From Segatella copri (GTDB taxonomy: Bacteria; Bacteroidota; Bacteroidia; Bacteroidales; Bacteroidaceae), in the NCBI RefSeq assembly GCF_019249655.2, contig NZ_CP137557.1:2017001-2081000 (forward strand): a stretch of DNA of 64,000 bases, in the 5' to 3' direction. This document shows positions 60,629-64,000 of this stretch, piece after piece. Both the position numbers and the translations under genes were made by a program. Under the pieces are notes generated by a model. That model saw only the letters and a list, made by a program, of their open reading frames with translations. It was not told where the DNA came from and made no database searches. The stretch's first letter is position 1, and each line of letters starts with the position of its first letter.

Positions 60629-61132
60629 CTATTTAATGGTTACTAACGTATCTCCTTCCATCACGGCATCGCCTTTATTCACGTTGATGCTGGTGATGGT
60701 TCCGGAAGTCTCAGCCTCGATGTTGTTCTGCATCTTCATGGCTTCGAGGATGACGACGGTATCGCCTGCGTTCACCTTGTCGCCCACCTTTACCTTGATT
60801 TCGTTGATGGTACCAGGCAGAGGGGCTACCACTGGCTTGCCTGAGGCTGTCTTTCCTGCGTCTCCTGCATTTATTGTTTGCCCGCTGCTTGCTGCGGATT
60901 GCAAATCCGCAGATGCCTTCGCGCTCTGAGAGGCTGAAGAACTGTTGAATTCTTCACTCTTCACTCTTCGTTCTTCACTTAATTTCACTTTCTGCTTGCC
61001 AGCCTTCACTGGCTGCTTCATCTCTACTTCGAATGGGATGCCATTCACGGTTACGTTGGCGATGTTGCCTTCTATATCCTGGATTTCGACTTCATAATCG
61101 ACTCCTTTCACTGTATATTGATACTTAGCCAT
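60629..61132 (-). CDS. Biotin carboxyl carrier protein with repeat-derived linker
   Basis: This 167-residue biotin carrier has its biotinyl Lys in EAMKMQ (Lys133), with VVAPLPGTINEIKVKVGDKV preceding. The N-terminal ~50 residues form a small beta domain (MAKYQYTVKGVDYEVEIQ). The linker at residues 51-62 (LSEERRVKSEEF) is coded by a 35-bp heptamer repeat identical to 50529-50563, and residues 73-81 (ASADLQSAA) by a GCTGCGGATT-GCAAATCCGCAG palindrome. Carries carboxybiotin between alpha and beta subunits. Confidence 0.93.
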   Translation of the reverse strand: MAKYQYTVKGVDYEVEIQDIEGNIANVTVNGIPFEVEMKQPVKAGKQKVKLSEERRVKSEEFNSSSASQSAKASADLQSAASSGQTINAGDAGKTASGKPVVAPLPGTINEIKVKVGDKVNAGDTVVILEAMKMQNNIEAETSGTITSINVNKGDAVMEGDTLVTIK

Positions 61133-61140
61133 AGTTTCTG

Positions 61141-62169
61141 TTATTTAGAGTTGTTGGTATTATTGAATTTTGGGGCATTCCATCTGGTCTGTTTAGGCTT
61201 GATGGTGATGATGCCGGATTCCACATCATGCACATCCTCCAGGTATTCCTTGAGGGCGAGTGAAATCACAGCCATGTAAATCTCCTTGTCAATACCCTTG
61301 GTTTTCAGACCATCTTTCAGAATCACGTTGGTCTTATGACTCAGGTCTTGCGTTACCTCGATGGTCTTCTTACCCGTCTTATATAATAAGGAGGCGTGCT
61401 TCTCGGTGGCACGGGCGATGCGCTGCTTGTGCTTCATGTAGGCTCCGAATGCCCAGAATACCAAGAAAAGGAGGGTGAGACACGAGAACACGATGCCCAT
61501 CGAAAGCACGGAGATTCCGATGCCGTAGGGATCCTGTTTCTTCAGAAGCTGTGCCTTGCTCAAGCCCACATTCTGTGGCAGATAGCCCGGGGTGATGAAT
61601 CCGGCAATGGCTTTATCCCATGTCTTGAAATCACTGCTCAGTGCATAGCTTTCGTCGGGTTCCAATACAGGCACACTCACGGAGTCTATCAGGTCTACGG
61701 CGTTTCCATCATAAAGTGCTATCCAATTGGGCTTCTTTTCCTGCAGAATAAGATTGAGATGAAAAGGTCCGGTGTTGGAAGAATCCTTTGCCTTCCAATC
61801 CTGCCCGTTCCAACCGTCCTTGTACCAGCTACTGCTGTCGAAGATTACGATGCTCTTCTTGCCGCCCAGCATGGTTCGGGGTTCATTGTTCGGCAACGGA
61901 TACATCATTTGCCGACGTACTTCGGGCGACAGGTTCTTGTTGAGAACTCGTCTGTCGGTGGTTAGGAACATACCACGCACGTTGTACGTGGTAAAGGAGG
62001 AATTGCTCAATTCCACCCATGGCTTGTGCTGACCGTACTCGTCAATGAGACTCGTGCGGTTGTCGGTCATCACTTCCGTGATACGGATGCTCCTGGCACC
62101 TTGTCCCCAAGTGGGCAAGGATGCGATGACCAGCATGGTTATCAGAAATCCTAATTTATTCATACGCAT
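61141..62169 (-). CDS. Gamma-like subunit with lamin-tail-like domain
   Basis: This 342-residue protein has a signal peptide (MRMNKLGFLITMLVIASLPT) and a periplasmic lamin-tail-like beta domain, residues about 27-190 (ITEVMTDNRTSLIDEYGQHKPWVELSN-like opening). A single span (GISVLSMGIVFSCLTLLFLV, about 225-245) and a cytosolic tail follow (KHKQRIARAT). This combination resembles an OadG-type subunit carrying an extra extracytoplasmic domain. It is 8 bp before the biotin carrier gene in transcription. Its own promoter TACCTTTG lies at 62203-62210. The gamma assignment is contextual. Confidence 0.75.
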   Translation of the reverse strand: MRMNKLGFLITMLVIASLPTWGQGARSIRITEVMTDNRTSLIDEYGQHKPWVELSNSSFTTYNVRGMFLTTDRRVLNKNLSPEVRRQMMYPLPNNEPRTMLGGKKSIVIFDSSSWYKDGWNGQDWKAKDSSNTGPFHLNLILQEKKPNWIALYDGNAVDLIDSVSVPVLEPDESYALSSDFKTWDKAIAGFITPGYLPQNVGLSKAQLLKKQDPYGIGISVLSMGIVFSCLTLLFLVFWAFGAYMKHKQRIARATEKHASLLYKTGKKTIEVTQDLSHKTNVILKDGLKTKGIDKEIYMAVISLALKEYLEDVHDVESGIITIKPKQTRWNAPKFNNTNNSK

Positions 62170-62202
62170 CTAACGTTTTTAGGGTTGTTTGTTTATTGTG
62201 CT

Positions 62203-62210
62203 CAAAGGTA
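62203..62210 (-). promoter_or_regulatory. -7 promoter element of the sodium-pump unit
   Basis: Minus-strand TACCTTTG, 34 bp before the ATG at 62169. It lies just past the terminator of the upstream transporter gene, so the unit is transcribed separately. Confidence 0.6.
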
Positions 62211-62233
62211 CGAATAAATTCTGAAAAGAAAAC

Positions 62234-62273
62234 AAAAAAGGTGCACAAATTTTTATCTTTGTGCACCTCTTTT
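62234..62273 (-). terminator. Terminator of the AspT/YidE-type transporter gene
   Basis: AGGTGCACAAA pairs with TTTGTGCACCT around ATAAAAAT-type loop, followed by TTTTTT on the minus strand. Confidence 0.88.
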
Positions 62274-62319
62274 ATAATTTATAACTATTTCCAGTTGTCT
62301 TGTTAACATTTATAAGCGT

Positions 62320-64000
62320 TTATGCTCCGCAGAAGAACAGCACCACAATCTGGGCTGTAAAGATACGGAGGAACATACTCAATGGATATACAGTAGAGTA
62401 ACCTACGGCTGGAGCCTCCTTAGAGCATGATGCGTTGGCATAAGCCAGGGCAGGAGGGTCGGTATAAGTACCGGCAAGCATACCCATGATGGTGAAGTAG
62501 TTGAACTTGAACTTCAGTCGTGCGATGGTACCCACGATGAGGATAGGAATGATGGTGATGAGGAAACCGCATCCCACATATTTCAATCCGTCGCCCTGAA
62601 CCACTGTGTCCCAGAATCCGGCACCCGCCTTGATTCCCACACTCGCCAGGAAGAGTACCAGTCCTATCTCTCGCAGCATCATATTGGCGGAGGTAGTGGT
62701 GTAGGTAACCAGCTTCATGCGATAACCGAAACGGCCGATGAGGATGGCGATGATGAGCGGACCACCGGCGATACCCAGTTTCAGAGGCACTGGCATGCCT
62801 GGGATAGCGAATGGGAGGGAACCGAAGATGATACCCACCATGATACCGATGAAGATGGTAGCAATGTTAGGCGCATCGAGGCGCTTCACAGAGTTACCCA
62901 TAATCTCAGCTACACGGTTTACGTTCTCCTCAGGACCTACTACCATCACGCGGTCGCCCACGTGGAAGTGGTGGTTACGGCTTGCGAAGAGATCCATGCC
63001 CTGACGGGAAATGCGGGTTACGTTCACGCCATACACACTGGAGAAGTGCATCTTACCCAAAGTCTTACCGTTCATCTCTGGACGGGTAACGATGATTCGT
63101 CTTGATACGAAGTGCTGTACCTCATCCTTCTCGCGGTCCCACTCTGCCTCGATTTCCGGACCGATGAAAGCCTTGATGGCCTCGGCATCAGCCTCTGCGC
63201 AAACCACGAGCAGCTCGTCGCCTACCTCGAAGGTGGTCTTGCTGTTAGGAATGCTCACCTCTCCGTCGTGGAGCAGTCTTGAGCAGACGATGTCGCGGTT
63301 CAGAAACTCAGAAACCTCTCTCAAGGTTCTGCCTGCAATGTAGGCATTCTCCACACGCAAGTGCATGTTGTGAGGTTTGGCATGAGGGTTGGCAGCTTCC
63401 TCCTCGTTGAGCTGGGCTTCTTCCTCTGTCAAGTCAACACGGGTGATGTACTTGATGAGGATGGTAGCACCGATGATACCAACCACACCCAGAGGATAAG
63501 CACAGGCGTAACCGTTGGCGATGCTAGGAGCACCGTTAGGGAAGACGCTGAGCAACGCCTCGTTGGCAGCACCAAGACCCGGGGTGTTGGTAACCGCACC
63601 ATACAGTGTACCCACCATCATAGGCAGGTTATGTGGGTTGCTGGTGTCGAAGAAGAGATAATAGCATCCGAACATCACGAGGATGTTGAGCAGGATGGCT
63701 GTGGCAGAAAGCATGTTCAATGTCACGCCACCTTTCTTGAAACTCTCGAAGAAGCCAGGACCCACCTGCATACCAATCATGAAGACAAAGAGGATCAATC
63801 CGAAGTCTTGCACGAAGGTGAGGATTTCCTTAGGACCTGTAAAGCCCACGTGTCCGGCTAAGATACCTGCGAAGAGCACGAAGGTAACACCCAGCGAGAT
63901 GCCACCAATCTTGATTTTTCCCAGGTAAACACCAATCGCAATGACTATTGCGTAGAGCAGGGCGATGTGCGCCACCGACTCTGTGTTGGTGAAAAGATTA
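62320..64000 (-). CDS. AspT/YidE/YbjL-type transporter, 5' end outside window
   Basis: The frame is open to the right edge: before the GTG at 63975 it continues in frame as NLFTNTES. Other members open with about 5-15 residues before SVAHIALLY, so the true start probably lies beyond 64000. It has two membrane halves ([40 protein letters not shown]), with two TrkA-C/RCK-C-type domains between ([27 protein letters not shown]). The [16 protein letters not shown] and [15 protein letters not shown] motifs are hallmarks of this family. Substrate unknown. Confidence 0.9.
   Translation of the reverse strand, partial: NLFTNTESVAHIALLYAIVIAIGVYLGKIKIGGISLGVTFVLFAGILAGHVGFTGPKEILTFVQDFGLILFVFMIGMQVGPGFFESFKKGGVTLNMLSATAILLNILVMFGCYYLFFDTSNPHNLPMMVGTLYGAVTNTPGLGAANEALLSVFPNGAPSIANGYACAYPLGVVGIIGATILIKYITRVDLTEEEAQLNEEEAANPHAKPHNMHLRVENAYIAGRTLREVSEFLNRDIVCSRLLHDGEVSIPNSKTTFEVGDELLVVCAEADAEAIKAFIGPEIEAEWDREKDEVQHFVSRRIIVTRPEMNGKTLGKMHFSSVYGVNVTRISRQGMDLFASRNHHFHVGDRVMVVGPEENVNRVAEIMGNSVKRLDAPNIATIFIGIMVGIIFGSLPFAIPGMPVPLKLGIAGGPLIIAILIGRFGYRMKLVTYTTTSANMMLREIGLVLFLASVGIKAGAGFWDTVVQGDGLKYVGCGFLITIIPILIVGTIARLKFKFNYFTIMGMLAGTYTDPPALAYANASCSKEAPAVGYSTVYPLSMFLRIFTAQIVVLFFCGA

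Overview
The window reads as a chromosomal segment of a gut-type Bacteroidota, most likely the Prevotella/Segatella group. The evidence is the Bacteroidota promoter signature (TTTG, 19-20 bp, TAnnTTTG) repeated ahead of many genes, near absence of Shine-Dalgarno sites, many lipoproteins with a lipobox, an Mfa/Fim-type fimbrial locus, an HU-like/smalltalk/primase cluster, and an oxaloacetate decarboxylase-type sodium pump. Species is inferred, not shown.

Layout. 1-12 kb holds housekeeping genes: the end of a porin gene, hisB, an RNA methyltransferase, a BamA/TamA-like outer-membrane protein, an MBL hydrolase, an O-acetylhomoserine sulfhydrylase, tRNA-Lys, a Fur regulator and a phosphoesterase pair. 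12-25.3 kb is accessory. Two paralogous secreted proteins with nearly identical ~300-nt 5' leaders flank an HU-like/smalltalk pair, an unrecognised AT-rich two-gene cassette, a DUF3987-type ATPase plus CHC2/TOPRIM primase, and a DUF5675-type protein. An IS4-type element and two tandem RelE/ParE toxin-antitoxin modules follow. 25.3-28.6 kb carries an AAA-ATPase/PD-(D/E)XK protein and an S37-type peptidase. 29-41.2 kb is a seven-gene fimbrial locus (DUF3575, DUF3868-like, Mfa2-like anchor, Mfa1-like fimbrillin, two accessory lipoproteins, a 1617-residue surface protein). 41.3-46.3 kb is a thiamine operon (thiS-E-G-C-H) behind a TPP riboswitch, with no thiF. 46.4-47.1 kb encodes two tiny unannotated peptides. 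47.2-56 kb is one long minus-strand run: hisH-A-F-IE, ftsE-like, lysC, lysA and two glycosyltransferase-like genes. 56-64 kb holds an FHA protein, an HU-CCDC81/SPOR protein, a lipoprotein, a sodium-pump decarboxylase unit (beta, biotin carrier, gamma-like) and an AspT/YidE-type transporter running off the right edge.

Beyond the genes, the window is rich in non-coding repeats: three copies of a ~276-bp element with 14-bp terminal inverted repeats and internal GAA-loop mini-hairpins; three copies of a GCCCTTTCAGGGC-type element; GGATTT/AAATCC palindrome clusters; heptamer-based repeats; and 21-23-bp-period tandem arrays at five intergenic places. Some of these have entered genes: the linker of the biotin carrier is largely made of two intergenic repeats, and a small ORF ends inside the terminal repeat of the 276-bp element.

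Best candidates for undescribed biology are the overlapping two-gene cassette at 15.5-17.4 kb, the small-peptide pair at 46.6-46.9 kb, the conserved leaders at 12.48 and 21.02 kb, and the 276-bp element. No database search was possible, so family names rest on recognised motifs and gene order.
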